A stretch of DNA of 64,000 nt, from the NCBI GenBank assembly GCA_963782595.1, contig CAWAKJ010000003.1, positions 496,001-560,000 of the forward strand, in the 5' to 3' direction. This DNA is from JAMQPK01 sp963782595 (GTDB taxonomy: Bacteria > Acidobacteriota > Vicinamibacteria > Vicinamibacterales > JAMQPK01). The notes under the pieces were generated by a model, which was not told the DNA's origin, searched no databases, and saw only the letters and a program-made list of their open reading frames with translations. Shown one piece after another: positions 26,069 through 34,291 of this stretch (its first letter is position 1; every line of letters starts with the position of its first letter). The translations under genes and the position numbers were made by a program.

Positions 26069-26098
26069 TTCATGTGGTAATAGTGAAAATTGTATAAT
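26069..26098 (+). promoter_or_regulatory. candidate sigma-70-like promoter for the cytochrome c / aceE operon
   Basis: A perfect TATAAT at 26093-26098 lies 29 bp upstream of the cytochrome c ATG, with a weak TTCATG box at 26069-26074 (18-bp spacer). It stands out as AT-rich in this GC-rich DNA and sits at the expected place between divergent genes. Confidence 0.45.
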
Positions 26099-26127
26099 GC
26101 CCTCTTGGTTGATACCAGCGAGGCCAT

Positions 26128-26586
26128 ATGAGAACTGTAGTCGGGAAATGGACGTGGGTTGTTGGTGCAGGGGCGGCGGTCTTTGTCCTGAGCGCGAGCG
26201 CGGCAGCCTTTCAGGACAAGGCAGGGGCGGCATCAGGCACGAGCGTGATTGCCGGCGTCTACACCGAGGATCAGGCGAAACGCGGCGAAGCCGTGGCCGG
26301 TAAGCTCTGCGCGAGCTGCCATGGGCCAGACCTGTCGGGCGGCGAAGCCGGACCGGCGCTCGTCGGCCTCGAGTTCATCGGGAATTGGACCAACCTCACG
26401 CTGGCAGATTTCTTCGATCGTGTGCACGCCACGATGCCCGCCGACGCACCAGGGACCATGACCCCCCAGCAGACGAGCGACGTGACCTCTTACGTGTTGA
26501 AACTCAATAAGTATCCGGCGGGCGCCGTGGAGCTGCCGTCGGACCTCGGTTTGTTGAAGGGCATCAAAATCGAAGGGCCGCGCTGA
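26128..26586 (+). CDS. exported monohaem cytochrome c
   Basis: A 152-residue protein with a signal peptide (about 1-28, ending ASAAAFQ) and a class-I cytochrome c domain. The haem site is C61-A-S-C64-H65 in KLCASCHGPDLSGGEAGPAL; a likely distal Met is in HATMPADAPGTM, followed by SDVTSYVLKLNKYPAG. It would carry electrons in the periplasm, but its partner is not identifiable. It ends only three bases before the aceE start, so it is co-transcribed with the pyruvate dehydrogenase genes, an unusual pairing of a periplasmic carrier with a cytoplasmic complex. Confidence 0.88.
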   Translation: MRTVVGKWTWVVGAGAAVFVLSASAAAFQDKAGAASGTSVIAGVYTEDQAKRGEAVAGKLCASCHGPDLSGGEAGPALVGLEFIGNWTNLTLADFFDRVHATMPADAPGTMTPQQTSDVTSYVLKLNKYPAGAVELPSDLGLLKGIKIEGPR

Positions 26587-26589
26587 CCG

Positions 26590-29277
26590 ATGAAAAACAT
26601 CGCTGGCAACATCGCCGATCTCGAGTCGATCGAAACCAAAGAGTGGCTCGATTCGCTCGATTACGTGCTGCAGGCGAACGGGCCGGCGCGCGCGGGCCAG
26701 CTGCTTCAGCAGCTCAGCGAGCACGGCCGCAGGCGCGGCATCAGACTGCCGTTCACTGCCAACACGCCGTACGTCAACACGCTGACACCGGAGCAGGAAG
26801 CCCCGTTTCCCGGCAGCCAGGAAATCGAACGGCGGATCAAAAGCCTGATTCGGTGGAACGCCATTGCGATGGTGCTGCGCGCAAACAAGAGCGAGCCCGG
26901 CATCGGCGGCCACATCTCGACGTTTGCGTCGGCGGCGACACTGTACGAGGTCGGGTTCAATCATTTCTTCCGCGCCGGCAGCGCGGGCGATCGCGACGTC
27001 GTGTACTACCAGGGCCACGCGGCGCCTGGTATTTACGCTCGCGCGTTCGTGGAAGGCCGGCTCTCCGAAAAGCATCTCGATAATTTCCGACGCGAGCTGG
27101 CGTCCGGCGGCGGCCTGTCGTCGTACCCGCACCCGTGGTTGATGCCCGATTTCTGGGAGTACCCCACGGTCTCGATGGGTCTCGGCCCCATCATGGCGAT
27201 CTATCAGGCGCGGTTCATCCGCTATCTGGAAGATCGCGGTCTGAAGGCCCCTTCGGATAACAAGGTCTGGGCCTTCCTCGGCGACGGCGAGACCGACGAG
27301 CCCGAGTCGCTCGGCGCCATCACGCTGCCTGCGCGCGAAAAACTCGACAACCTCATCTTTGTCGTCAACTGCAACCTGCAGCGGCTCGACGGTCCGGTGC
27401 GCGGCAACGGTCAGATCATTCAGGAGCTCGAGGCCGTGTTCCGTGGCGCAGGATGGAACGTCATCAAGGTGTTGTGGGGCAAGGACTGGGACCCGCTGCT
27501 TGCGAAAGACAAGGACGGCCTGCTCGTCAAGCGCATGGGCGAGATCGTCGACGGCGAGTACCAGAAATACACGGTCGAGTCGGGCGAGTATCTGCGCAAG
27601 CACTTCTGGGGCAAATACCCGCAGTTGCTCGACATGGTGAAGCACCTCTCAGACGATGATCTGAAGAAGCTCAAGCTGGGCGGGCACGATCCGGTCAAGG
27701 TTTACGCCGCGTACAAGGCGGCCGCCGAGCACAAGGGACAGCCGACGGTTCTGCTGATTCGCACGATCAAGGGCTATGGGCTGGGCGACGCAGCGGAAGG
27801 GAAAAACATCACCCACCAGCAGAAAAAGCTCACCGAAGACGAGCTGCGCGCCGTGCGCGAGCGCTTCAGCATTCCTGTCCCCGAAGAAAAGCTCAGCGAA
27901 GCACCGTACTATCGGCCCGACGAGAAGAGTCCTGAAGTGACCTACTTGAAAGAGCGCCGCAAGGCGCTCGGCGGAGCGCTGCCGTTCCGGAATTCCAAAA
28001 CGTCGCCGCTGCCCGCCCCGCCCAATCCGGAAATCTTCGAGGAGTTCTCCAAGGGTACAGACGGCCGGCCTGCCTCGACGACGATGGTGTTCGTTCGCCT
28101 GTTGTCGAAGCTGCTGCGCGATCCCGACATCGGCAAGATCGTCGTGCCGATCGTACCGGATGAAGCGCGCACCTTCGGCATGGAGGCACTGTTCCGCCAG
28201 GTCGGCATCTACTCGCACGTGGGGCAGCTCTACGAGCCGGTCGACATGGACACACTCCTTTATTACAAGGAATCGACCGACGGTCAGATCCTCGAGGAAG
28301 GCATCAACGAGGCGGGCTCGCTCGCGTCGTTCATCGCAGCCGGCACGGCGTATTCGACGCATGGCGTCAACACGATTCCGTTCTTCATCTACTACTCGAT
28401 GTTCGGGTTCCAGCGCGTCGGCGATCTCATCTGGGCTGCCGCCGACTCGCGGACCCGGGGCTTCCTGCTGGGCGGTACCGCGGGGCGCACCACGCTGGCC
28501 GGCGAAGGGTTGCAGCACCAGGATGGGCACAGCCATGTGCTCTCCCTTCCGGTGCCCAACTGCATTTCCTACGATCCGGCGTTTGCGTACGAGCTGGCGG
28601 TCATCATCGAGGAAGGCATCAAGCGGATGTACGTCGATCAGGAGAGCGTTTTCTACTACCTGACCGTGATGAACGAGCAGTACGCGATGCCGCCGATGCC
28701 CGAAGGGCCAGGAAGCGAAAACGTGAGGGCGGGCATCCTGAAAGGCATGTATCGGTACAGCACGGCCAAGAACACCGCCGCGAAGTTGAAGGCGCAGCTC
28801 CTGGGCAGCGGCGCGATTCTGCCGGAAGTCATCAAGGCCGCCGCCCTGCTCGAGCAGTTCGGCGTGGCCGCCGATGTCTGGAGCGTGACGAGCTACGGCG
28901 AGCTGTATCGAGATGGTAACGCGTGCGATCGGTGGAACATGCTGCATCCCTCGCAGAAAGCGCGTGTGCCGTACGTCGCCGAACATCTCAACGAGACCGA
29001 GGGCGTCATCGTGGCCGCGTCCGACTACCTGAAGGTGCTGCCGAACGCGATCGATCGCTGGGTGTCGCGCCCGATTGCGTCTCTGGGCACCGATGGATTC
29101 GGCCGCAGTGAAGGACGCAAGGCGCTGCGCGACTTCTTCGAAGTGGACGCGCGGTTCGTGGCCATCGGCGCCCTGTCTGCGCTGGCGCGCGAAAAGAAGA
29201 TTGACGCCAAGCTGGTCGAGAAGGCGATTAAAGACTTGGGAATCGACCCGGAAAAGAAAAACCCAGCGGTATCCTGA
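26590..29277 (+). CDS. aceE: pyruvate dehydrogenase E1 component, homodimeric type
   Basis: An 895-residue protein, close to the 887 of E. coli AceE. It decarboxylates pyruvate with thiamine diphosphate and acetylates the lipoyl group of E2. The ThDP/Mg2+ motif is GDGETDEPES (from about 232) with VVNCNLQRLDGPVRGNGQII. The PGIGGHISTFASAATLYEVG and YQGHAAPGIYARAF blocks are diagnostic of homodimeric E1, and RTIKGYGLGDAAEGKNITHQ and GLQHQDGHSHVL occur as expected. It starts with ATG three bases after the cytochrome c gene. E2 and E3 genes follow after short repeat-containing gaps, giving a complete PDH cluster. Confidence 0.97.
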   Translation: MKNIAGNIADLESIETKEWLDSLDYVLQANGPARAGQLLQQLSEHGRRRGIRLPFTANTPYVNTLTPEQEAPFPGSQEIERRIKSLIRWNAIAMVLRANKSEPGIGGHISTFASAATLYEVGFNHFFRAGSAGDRDVVYYQGHAAPGIYARAFVEGRLSEKHLDNFRRELASGGGLSSYPHPWLMPDFWEYPTVSMGLGPIMAIYQARFIRYLEDRGLKAPSDNKVWAFLGDGETDEPESLGAITLPAREKLDNLIFVVNCNLQRLDGPVRGNGQIIQELEAVFRGAGWNVIKVLWGKDWDPLLAKDKDGLLVKRMGEIVDGEYQKYTVESGEYLRKHFWGKYPQLLDMVKHLSDDDLKKLKLGGHDPVKVYAAYKAAAEHKGQPTVLLIRTIKGYGLGDAAEGKNITHQQKKLTEDELRAVRERFSIPVPEEKLSEAPYYRPDEKSPEVTYLKERRKALGGALPFRNSKTSPLPAPPNPEIFEEFSKGTDGRPASTTMVFVRLLSKLLRDPDIGKIVVPIVPDEARTFGMEALFRQVGIYSHVGQLYEPVDMDTLLYYKESTDGQILEEGINEAGSLASFIAAGTAYSTHGVNTIPFFIYYSMFGFQRVGDLIWAAADSRTRGFLLGGTAGRTTLAGEGLQHQDGHSHVLSLPVPNCISYDPAFAYELAVIIEEGIKRMYVDQESVFYYLTVMNEQYAMPPMPEGPGSENVRAGILKGMYRYSTAKNTAAKLKAQLLGSGAILPEVIKAAALLEQFGVAADVWSVTSYGELYRDGNACDRWNMLHPSQKARVPYVAEHLNETEGVIVAASDYLKVLPNAIDRWVSRPIASLGTDGFGRSEGRKALRDFFEVDARFVAIGALSALAREKKIDAKLVEKAIKDLGIDPEKKNPAVS

Positions 29278-29283
29278 TTGACT

Positions 29284-29326
29284 AGGGTTTTGGACTAGTC
29301 CCTAATCCCCAGTCCCTAATCCCTAC
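29284..29326. repeat. heptad tandem array (TCCCTAA type)
   Basis: Four clean heptads, TCCCTAA, TCCCCAG, TCCCTAA, TCCCTAC (29299-29326), preceded by ACTAGGG in inverted sense. The array fills the aceE-aceF gap and ends 13 bp before the aceF ATG, displacing any Shine-Dalgarno. Confidence 0.88.
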
Positions 29327-29339
29327 ACGTACACCAAAT

Positions 29340-30719
29340 ATGCCAACCGATATGAAATTGCCCGAGCTGGGCGAGAACATCGAAGGTGGAGATGTTCTCC
29401 GCGTCATGGTGAAACCGGGCGACGCGATCAAGAAGGATCAGCCCGTCCTCGAGCTCGAAACTGACAAGGCGACCATCGAAGTGCCCTCGTCCTCCACGGG
29501 CGTGGTCAAGGAGATTAAAGTCAAGCCGGGCGAGAAGGTCAAAGTCGGTCAGACGATTTTCACCGTTGATGAGGCACCTTCGCCGTCTGGCAACGGCACG
29601 ACGGCTTCGGTGGCGCAAGAAACGGCGCCGGCACCACCGGCCGCGAAGGAGAAAGGCCAGCCGCCGGCAGGCGATCAGCAGCCAATCGCAGCGGTGGCTG
29701 TCGCGCCGAAGGTGGAAAAGCGGAAAGCGGACGTCGTCGAGATGAAGCCGCCCAAGCAGGTCGCGGCGGCCCCGGCACCTGCACCGTCGCATGCGGCTGC
29801 GGATCTGGCCTCCATTCCTGCCGCGCCGTCGGCCCGGCGGCTCGCGCGGGAACTTGGTGTGAACATCGCCGAGATTCAGGGGTCGGGCGCCGGCGGACGC
29901 ATTTCGATGGACGACGTCACGGCATTCGCGCGGCGGTTGCTGTCGGGTGCGGCTGCGGGCGCCGGACGCGCCGGTGCGATTGCGGCCGAGGCACTGCCGG
30001 ATTTCAGCAAGTGGGGACCGATCGAGCGCAAACCGATGAGTGGCGTGCGGCGCACGACCGCACACAGGCTGACCTATGCCTGGAACACCATCCCGCACGT
30101 GTTCCAGCACGATCGCGCCGACATTACCAGCGTCGAGGTACTGCGCAAGCGGTTGTCGAAGAAAGCCGAAGCCGAAGGACGGGCTCCCATCACGATTACC
30201 GCGTTCCTGATGAAAACGCTCGCGGCGGCGCTGAAGAAATTCCCGCAGTTGAACTCGTCTGCGGACATGCAGACCGACGAGATCGTCTACAAACAGTACG
30301 CTCACATCGGTGTCGCCGTCGATACCGATCGCGGCCTGCTGGTGCCTGTGATTCGCGATGTCGATCAGAAAGACATCTTTCAGATTGCGGATGAGATTGC
30401 GCTCGCGGCCGAACGGGCACGAACCCGCAAGCTGTCGCTCGACGACATGCAGGGCGGGTCGATCACGATCTCGAACCTGGGCAGCCTCGGCGGCGGTGCC
30501 TTCACGCCAATCGTCAACTGGCCGGAGGTAGCGATTCTCGGCGTTGCGCGGGCGCGCATGGAGCCGGTGTACACAGACGGCGAGTTCGTGCCGCGGCTCC
30601 TGATGCCGCTGACGCTTTCCTATGATCACCGGGTCGTCGACGGCGCCGACGGCGTTCGCATCCTGCGCTGGATCGTCGAAGCCGTCGAGCAGCCGGCATT
30701 GATCTGGCTGGACACATAG
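29340..30719 (+). CDS. aceF: dihydrolipoamide acetyltransferase E2 of pyruvate dehydrogenase
   Basis: A 459-residue protein. A single lipoyl domain at 1-80 (MKLPELGENIEGGDVLRVMV) has the lipoylated lysine in ETDKAT (K43). An Ala/Pro-rich linker is followed by a peripheral-subunit-binding domain at about 158-195 (PSARRLARELGVNIAEIQGS). The catalytic domain contains GTP-like VRRTTAHRLTYAWNTIPH and ends with SYDHRVVDGADG, the HxxxDG active site. It transfers the acetyl group from E1 to CoA. E. coli E2 usually has three lipoyl domains; one is common elsewhere. No Shine-Dalgarno is visible before the ATG. Confidence 0.95.
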   Translation: MPTDMKLPELGENIEGGDVLRVMVKPGDAIKKDQPVLELETDKATIEVPSSSTGVVKEIKVKPGEKVKVGQTIFTVDEAPSPSGNGTTASVAQETAPAPPAAKEKGQPPAGDQQPIAAVAVAPKVEKRKADVVEMKPPKQVAAAPAPAPSHAAADLASIPAAPSARRLARELGVNIAEIQGSGAGGRISMDDVTAFARRLLSGAAAGAGRAGAIAAEALPDFSKWGPIERKPMSGVRRTTAHRLTYAWNTIPHVFQHDRADITSVEVLRKRLSKKAEAEGRAPITITAFLMKTLAAALKKFPQLNSSADMQTDEIVYKQYAHIGVAVDTDRGLLVPVIRDVDQKDIFQIADEIALAAERARTRKLSLDDMQGGSITISNLGSLGGGAFTPIVNWPEVAILGVARARMEPVYTDGEFVPRLLMPLTLSYDHRVVDGADGVRILRWIVEAVEQPALIWLDT

Positions 30720-30723
30720 ACGC

Positions 30724-30790
30724 GTAGGGCGGGTCTCGGGCGGATCCAGACGAGACCCGCCCTACTTTCCACGAACCACCAACCACCAAC
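30724..30790. repeat. GTAG-flanked REP-like hairpin followed by an AACCACC heptad array
   Basis: GTAG, stem GGGCGGGTCT (30727-30736) and its complement AGACCCGCCC (30753-30762), then CTAC: the same stem as at 11999-12026. Heptads AACCACC, AACCACC follow at 30774-30787 and reach to within 8 bp of the lpd start, so no Shine-Dalgarno is left. Confidence 0.8.
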
Positions 30791-30795
30791 TAGTC

Positions 30796-32211
30796 ATGAG
30801 CACACGACTCACAGTCATCGGCGCGGGCCCGGGCGGCTACGTTGCCGCGTTCCACGCGGCCGACGCCGGCATGCAGGTGACGCTCATCGACGCCGATCCG
30901 AATCCCGGTGGCGTCTGCACCTTCCGCGGCTGCATCCCATCGAAGGCGCTCCTGCACGCGGCCAGAGTGATCGAGGAAGCCAAGCATTCTGATGTGTTCG
31001 GCATCTCCTTCGGCAAGCCATCGATTGACCTCGACAAGCTTCGCGCGTGGAAGGATGCCGTCGTCAAAAAGCAGACCGGCGGGCTCGGGCTGCTCGCAAA
31101 GTCGCGCAAGGTGAACTACATCCAGGGTCGCGCGTCGTTTGTCGACGCGAAAACCCTGATCGTCGAAACCTCGAACGGACAGCAGAAAGTCGAGAGCGAC
31201 TACATCATCATCGCGACGGGCTCGCGGCCCACGACGGTGCCGAATGTCTCGATCGACAGCCCGAAGGTACTCGACTCGACGAGCGCGCTCGATTTACCGG
31301 ATGTGCCGAATCGGCTCCTGGTCGTGGGCGGCGGGTATATCGGTCTCGAGCTGGGGACGGTGTACGCCGCGCTGGGATCGAAGGTCACGGTTGTCGAGAT
31401 GACCGATGGCCTGCTGCCAGGCGCCGATCGCGATCTCGCCGCCGTCGTCGCCAAGCGCATGGCTGGCTCGGCGGAGGCCATCCTTCTCGAGACGAAAGTC
31501 ACGGGCGTCAAGGACGACAAGAAGGGTCTCGGCGTCACGTTCGAAGGCAAGAATGCTCCCGGCGGTCCGCAGGTGTTCGATCGCGTGCTCGTAGCGGTCG
31601 GGCGCCGGCCGAACTCGGCGATCGCGGGCCTCGACAAGACGAAGGTGAAGGTGAATCAGCGCGGCTTCATCGAGGTCGACGGGCAGCGGCGGACTGCCGA
31701 GCCGTCTATTTTTGCGATCGGCGACGTGGCCGGCGATCCCATGCTGGCGCACAAGGCGTCGCACGAGGCGCGGGTCGCGGTCGAGGCGATCGAGGGCAGG
31801 CAGTCAGTGTTCGAGCCGCGCGCGATTCCGGCCGTCGTTTTCACCGATCCCGAGCTCGCGTGGACAGGGCTGACCGAAACTGACGCGAAGAAGCAGAACA
31901 TCCCGGTCGAGATTGCGAAATATCCATGGGCGGCGTCGGGACGGGCGACGACGCTCGAACGCCCCGATGGCCTCACCAAGCTGGTCATCGATCCCGAGAC
32001 GGAGCGTGTGCTTGGCGTCGGCATCGTCGGCATCGGGGCAGGAGAGCTTATCTCGGAAGGAACGCTCGCGATTGAAATGGGCGCGCGTGCGTCGGATATC
32101 AAGTTGACGATTCATCCGCATCCGACGCTGTCGGAAACGGTGATGGAAGCGGCCGACGTGTTCTACGGAGAAAGTGCCCACGTGTACAAGCCCAAAAAAA
32201 CTAGGGATTAG
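30796..32211 (+). CDS. lpd: dihydrolipoamide dehydrogenase E3
   Basis: A 471-residue flavoprotein that reoxidises the dihydrolipoyl group of E2 with NAD+. The FAD fold starts VIGAGPGGYVAAFHAADAG, and the redox disulfide is C41TFRGC46 followed by IPSKALLHAA. The NAD fold is LVVGGGYIGLELGTVYAALG, the second FAD contact is SIFAIGDVAGDPMLAHKAS, and the C-terminal HPHPTLSE provides the catalytic His-Glu pair. The canonical family motif is CLNVGC; CTFRGC is a variant with the same spacing. The final residues (KKTRD) and stop come from a TTAGGGA heptad array. It completes the aceE-aceF-lpd cluster. Confidence 0.95.
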   Translation: MSTRLTVIGAGPGGYVAAFHAADAGMQVTLIDADPNPGGVCTFRGCIPSKALLHAARVIEEAKHSDVFGISFGKPSIDLDKLRAWKDAVVKKQTGGLGLLAKSRKVNYIQGRASFVDAKTLIVETSNGQQKVESDYIIIATGSRPTTVPNVSIDSPKVLDSTSALDLPDVPNRLLVVGGGYIGLELGTVYAALGSKVTVVEMTDGLLPGADRDLAAVVAKRMAGSAEAILLETKVTGVKDDKKGLGVTFEGKNAPGGPQVFDRVLVAVGRRPNSAIAGLDKTKVKVNQRGFIEVDGQRRTAEPSIFAIGDVAGDPMLAHKASHEARVAVEAIEGRQSVFEPRAIPAVVFTDPELAWTGLTETDAKKQNIPVEIAKYPWAASGRATTLERPDGLTKLVIDPETERVLGVGIVGIGAGELISEGTLAIEMGARASDIKLTIHPHPTLSETVMEAADVFYGESAHVYKPKKTRD

Positions 32212-32239
32212 GGATTGGGGATTAGGGACTAGGGATTGG
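32201..32239. repeat. heptad tandem array (TTAGGGA type) holding two convergent stop codons
   Basis: Five heptads CTAGGGA, TTAGGGA, TTGGGGA, TTAGGGA, CTAGGGA and a partial TTGG. The lpd stop (32209-32211) and the uracil-DNA glycosylase stop (32229-32231, minus strand) both fall inside it. Confidence 0.92.
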
Positions 32240-32951
32240 AGCGGAGCAGCTTCGCTGCTTTGCCGAACACAGACGCCAGCATCTGTGGTGTCAGCTTCCC
32301 GGTGTTGGTGTTCTGCCGGCTCGGGTGAAATGACGCGATTACGATTGGGCCGCCCTGGGGCTTGGAGACGGCTCCGTGCGCAAACCGCGGTCGCGGCTTG
32401 ACCGCCTGGCCACGCCCGGCCATCACTCTCCACCACACATCGAACGCAATCTTTCCGAGCGCCACAACTACCCGCAGATTTGGAAGGTGGGCGAGCTCCG
32501 CTTCGAGATGAGGCTGGCACGCCAGGATTTCTTCCGGCGTGGGCTTGTTGTCTGGCGGCGCGCAACGAACCGCGGCTGCGATATAGGCATCGCGCAACTC
32601 CAGTCCGTCGTCGATCGACTGAGACGTCTGGATGTTCGCAAACCCGTGTTGGTGCATCGCGGTCATCAGAAAATCGCCGGAAGCGCCAGCTCCGTCTCCC
32701 GTGAATACTCTTCCCGTACGATTTGCGCCGTGCGCCGCGGGCGCGAGTCCCAGCACCAGCACGCGGGCGCGCGGGTCGCCAAAACCGGGAACGGGCCTCG
32801 CCCAGTACGTGTCGCCGCGAAAGGCCGCCCGTTTAACGCGGGCAACCTCTGTGCAATAAGAACGCAACCGGGTGCACGTGTTACACGCGACGATGTCCTG
32901 ATGAACCTTGCGGAGTGACACTGGCGAGACTGATGACCTAGAGTCGTGCAC
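32229..32951 (-). CDS. uracil-DNA glycosylase, family 5 (UdgB-like)
   Basis: A protein of about 240 residues. The family-5 motif 1 is VPGFGDPRARVLVLGLAPAA followed by HGANRTGRVFTGD; motif 2 is ASFHPSRQNTNTG. Four Cys residues, three in the N-terminal CNTCTRLRSYC segment and others in VRCAPPDNKPTPEEILAC, fit the [4Fe-4S] cluster of families 4 and 5. Active-site Ala/His in place of Asp/Asn is typical of UDGb, which removes uracil, hypoxanthine and related bases from DNA. The GTG at 32951 lies in a heptad array and has no Shine-Dalgarno, so a start some 30 bp inside is possible. It follows lipA on the same strand after 5 bp. Confidence 0.9.
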   Translation of the reverse strand: MHDSRSSVSPVSLRKVHQDIVACNTCTRLRSYCTEVARVKRAAFRGDTYWARPVPGFGDPRARVLVLGLAPAAHGANRTGRVFTGDGAGASGDFLMTAMHQHGFANIQTSQSIDDGLELRDAYIAAAVRCAPPDNKPTPEEILACQPHLEAELAHLPNLRVVVALGKIAFDVWWRVMAGRGQAVKPRPRFAHGAVSKPQGGPIVIASFHPSRQNTNTGKLTPQMLASVFGKAAKLLRSNP

Positions 32952-32972
32952 TAACCCTAATCCCTAATCCCC
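32951..32972. repeat. heptad tandem array (TAATCCC type)
   Basis: CTAACCC, TAATCCC, TAATCCC and a partial unit. The lipA stop codon (32957-32959, minus strand) and last residues (GIRD) lie in it, and the downstream gene's GTG abuts it. Confidence 0.85.
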
Positions 32973-33892
32973 GAGACCTTCCGGTAAGAGTCCGCCTGTT
33001 CGTGCGCATGGTAGGAACTGCGTACGAGCGGACCGGACTCCACATGTGTGAAGCCCATGTCGAGCGCGATATCCTTGAGCTGGCGGAACTCGTCGGGGTG
33101 GTAGTAGCGGCTCATCGGCAAATGGGCCGGTGACGGTCGCAGGTACTGTCCGAGCGTGAGAATCGCGCATCCGACGTTGCGCAAATCGCGGAGCGTGGCG
33201 AGAATCTCGTCCCATTCCTCACTGAGGCCGAGCATGATGCCCGACTTGGTCGCGATGTCCGGGGCGTAGCGGCGCGAGCGATCCAGCAGCTCGAGCGTGC
33301 GCTCGTACCGGCCGCCAGATCTCGCCATCCGATAGAGACGCGGTACCGTTTCCGTGTTGTGGTTCAGGATGTCGGGCCGGGCATCGAGCACGGCGTACAG
33401 CGGCGATTCCTTACCCTGAAAGTCGGGAATCAGCACTTCGATGCTCGCCGAGGGCGTGCGCCGGCGAATCTCGCGAATGGTATCGGCAAAAATCGACGCG
33501 CCTCCATCCTTGACGTCATCGCGATCGACCGACGTGACGACGACGTGCGCAAGGTCGAGCTGGGCGACCGCTTCGGCTACTCGTACGGGTTCGGCTTCAT
33601 CGACCGCCAACGGGCGCCCGTGGCCGACCGCGCAATAGCCACACGCCCGCGTGCAGACATCGCCGAGGATCATGAAAGTGGCGGTGCCGTGCGTCCAACA
33701 CTCGCCGATGTTCGGGCAGCGTGCTTCTTCGCAGACCGTGTGCAGATTGAGGTCGCGCATCAGGCTCCTCAGCCTGAGATACGAGGGCGAGCCGGGCGCC
33801 TTCACCTTCAGCCACTCGGGCTTGGGTGTTCTCTCGGCGACCGGCGTCAGCGGGATGACTCTGGACACGTCAAGGTGATCATAGCGGATCAC
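32957..33892 (-). CDS. lipA: lipoyl synthase
   Basis: A 311-residue radical SAM enzyme that inserts two sulfurs into octanoyl groups on E2 and H-protein lipoyl domains. The auxiliary cluster ligands are C54EEARC59PNIGEC65, the radical SAM cluster is C80TRAC84GYC87, and the conserved C-terminal serine motif is VRSSYHA. Length and order are standard. The product lipoylates the E2 encoded convergently at 29340, so the neighbourhood makes functional sense: PDH subunits plus their cofactor enzyme. No lipB or lplA is in the window. The upstream region is the large palindromic element at 33946-34228. Confidence 0.97.
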   Translation of the reverse strand: MIRYDHLDVSRVIPLTPVAERTPKPEWLKVKAPGSPSYLRLRSLMRDLNLHTVCEEARCPNIGECWTHGTATFMILGDVCTRACGYCAVGHGRPLAVDEAEPVRVAEAVAQLDLAHVVVTSVDRDDVKDGGASIFADTIREIRRRTPSASIEVLIPDFQGKESPLYAVLDARPDILNHNTETVPRLYRMARSGGRYERTLELLDRSRRYAPDIATKSGIMLGLSEEWDEILATLRDLRNVGCAILTLGQYLRPSPAHLPMSRYYHPDEFRQLKDIALDMGFTHVESGPLVRSSYHAHEQADSYRKVSGIRD

Positions 33893-33945
33893 CGCACCTT
33901 ATGAGGACGTCGACCCTGAACGCGCCCGCACCTGAGAAAACTCTT

Positions 33946-34228
33946 ACAGGAGACTAGGAGGTCAGGAGGTACTTCAGGGGACCTTCAACAACAACGCGAT
34001 GAGACGACGAGAGCGACGTTTGATGACACCTTCTATGGCGTGCGCATCGACGTCGCGCCATTGGCGCGCGTAGAGACGAGAACAGCCGAATATCAAGAGC
34101 CGGAGTCGCGTCGCTCTTGTATTCGGCTGTTCTCGTCTCTACGCGTGAGCCGCGTCCGCGGCCCACGACGTCGATGTGGGGAGCCGATATGCGATTGGTG
34201 GCCCCTCCTAATCTCCTGATCTCCTGTT
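33946..34228. mobile_element. MITE-like nested palindrome, copy 2
   Basis: Outer octad arms (ACAGGAGACTAGGAGGTCAG at 33946 onward; CTCCTAATCTCCTGATCTCC at 34205-34227) are inverted. The core (about 34043-34175) is the same as in 4752-5072: CATCGACGTCGCGCC, GAACAGCCGAATATCAAGAG, GCTCTTGTATTCGGCTGTTC and CGACGTCGATG. The inner inverted repeat is about 30 bp per arm. It occupies most of the 399-bp gap between arsC and lipA, which holds no gene. Confidence 0.72.
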
Positions 34229-34291
34229 TGAATTTTTCGTGGACGTGATTCAGGCGTATTCGGGCTCAGACGATGGACGTGACGTTGCAAC

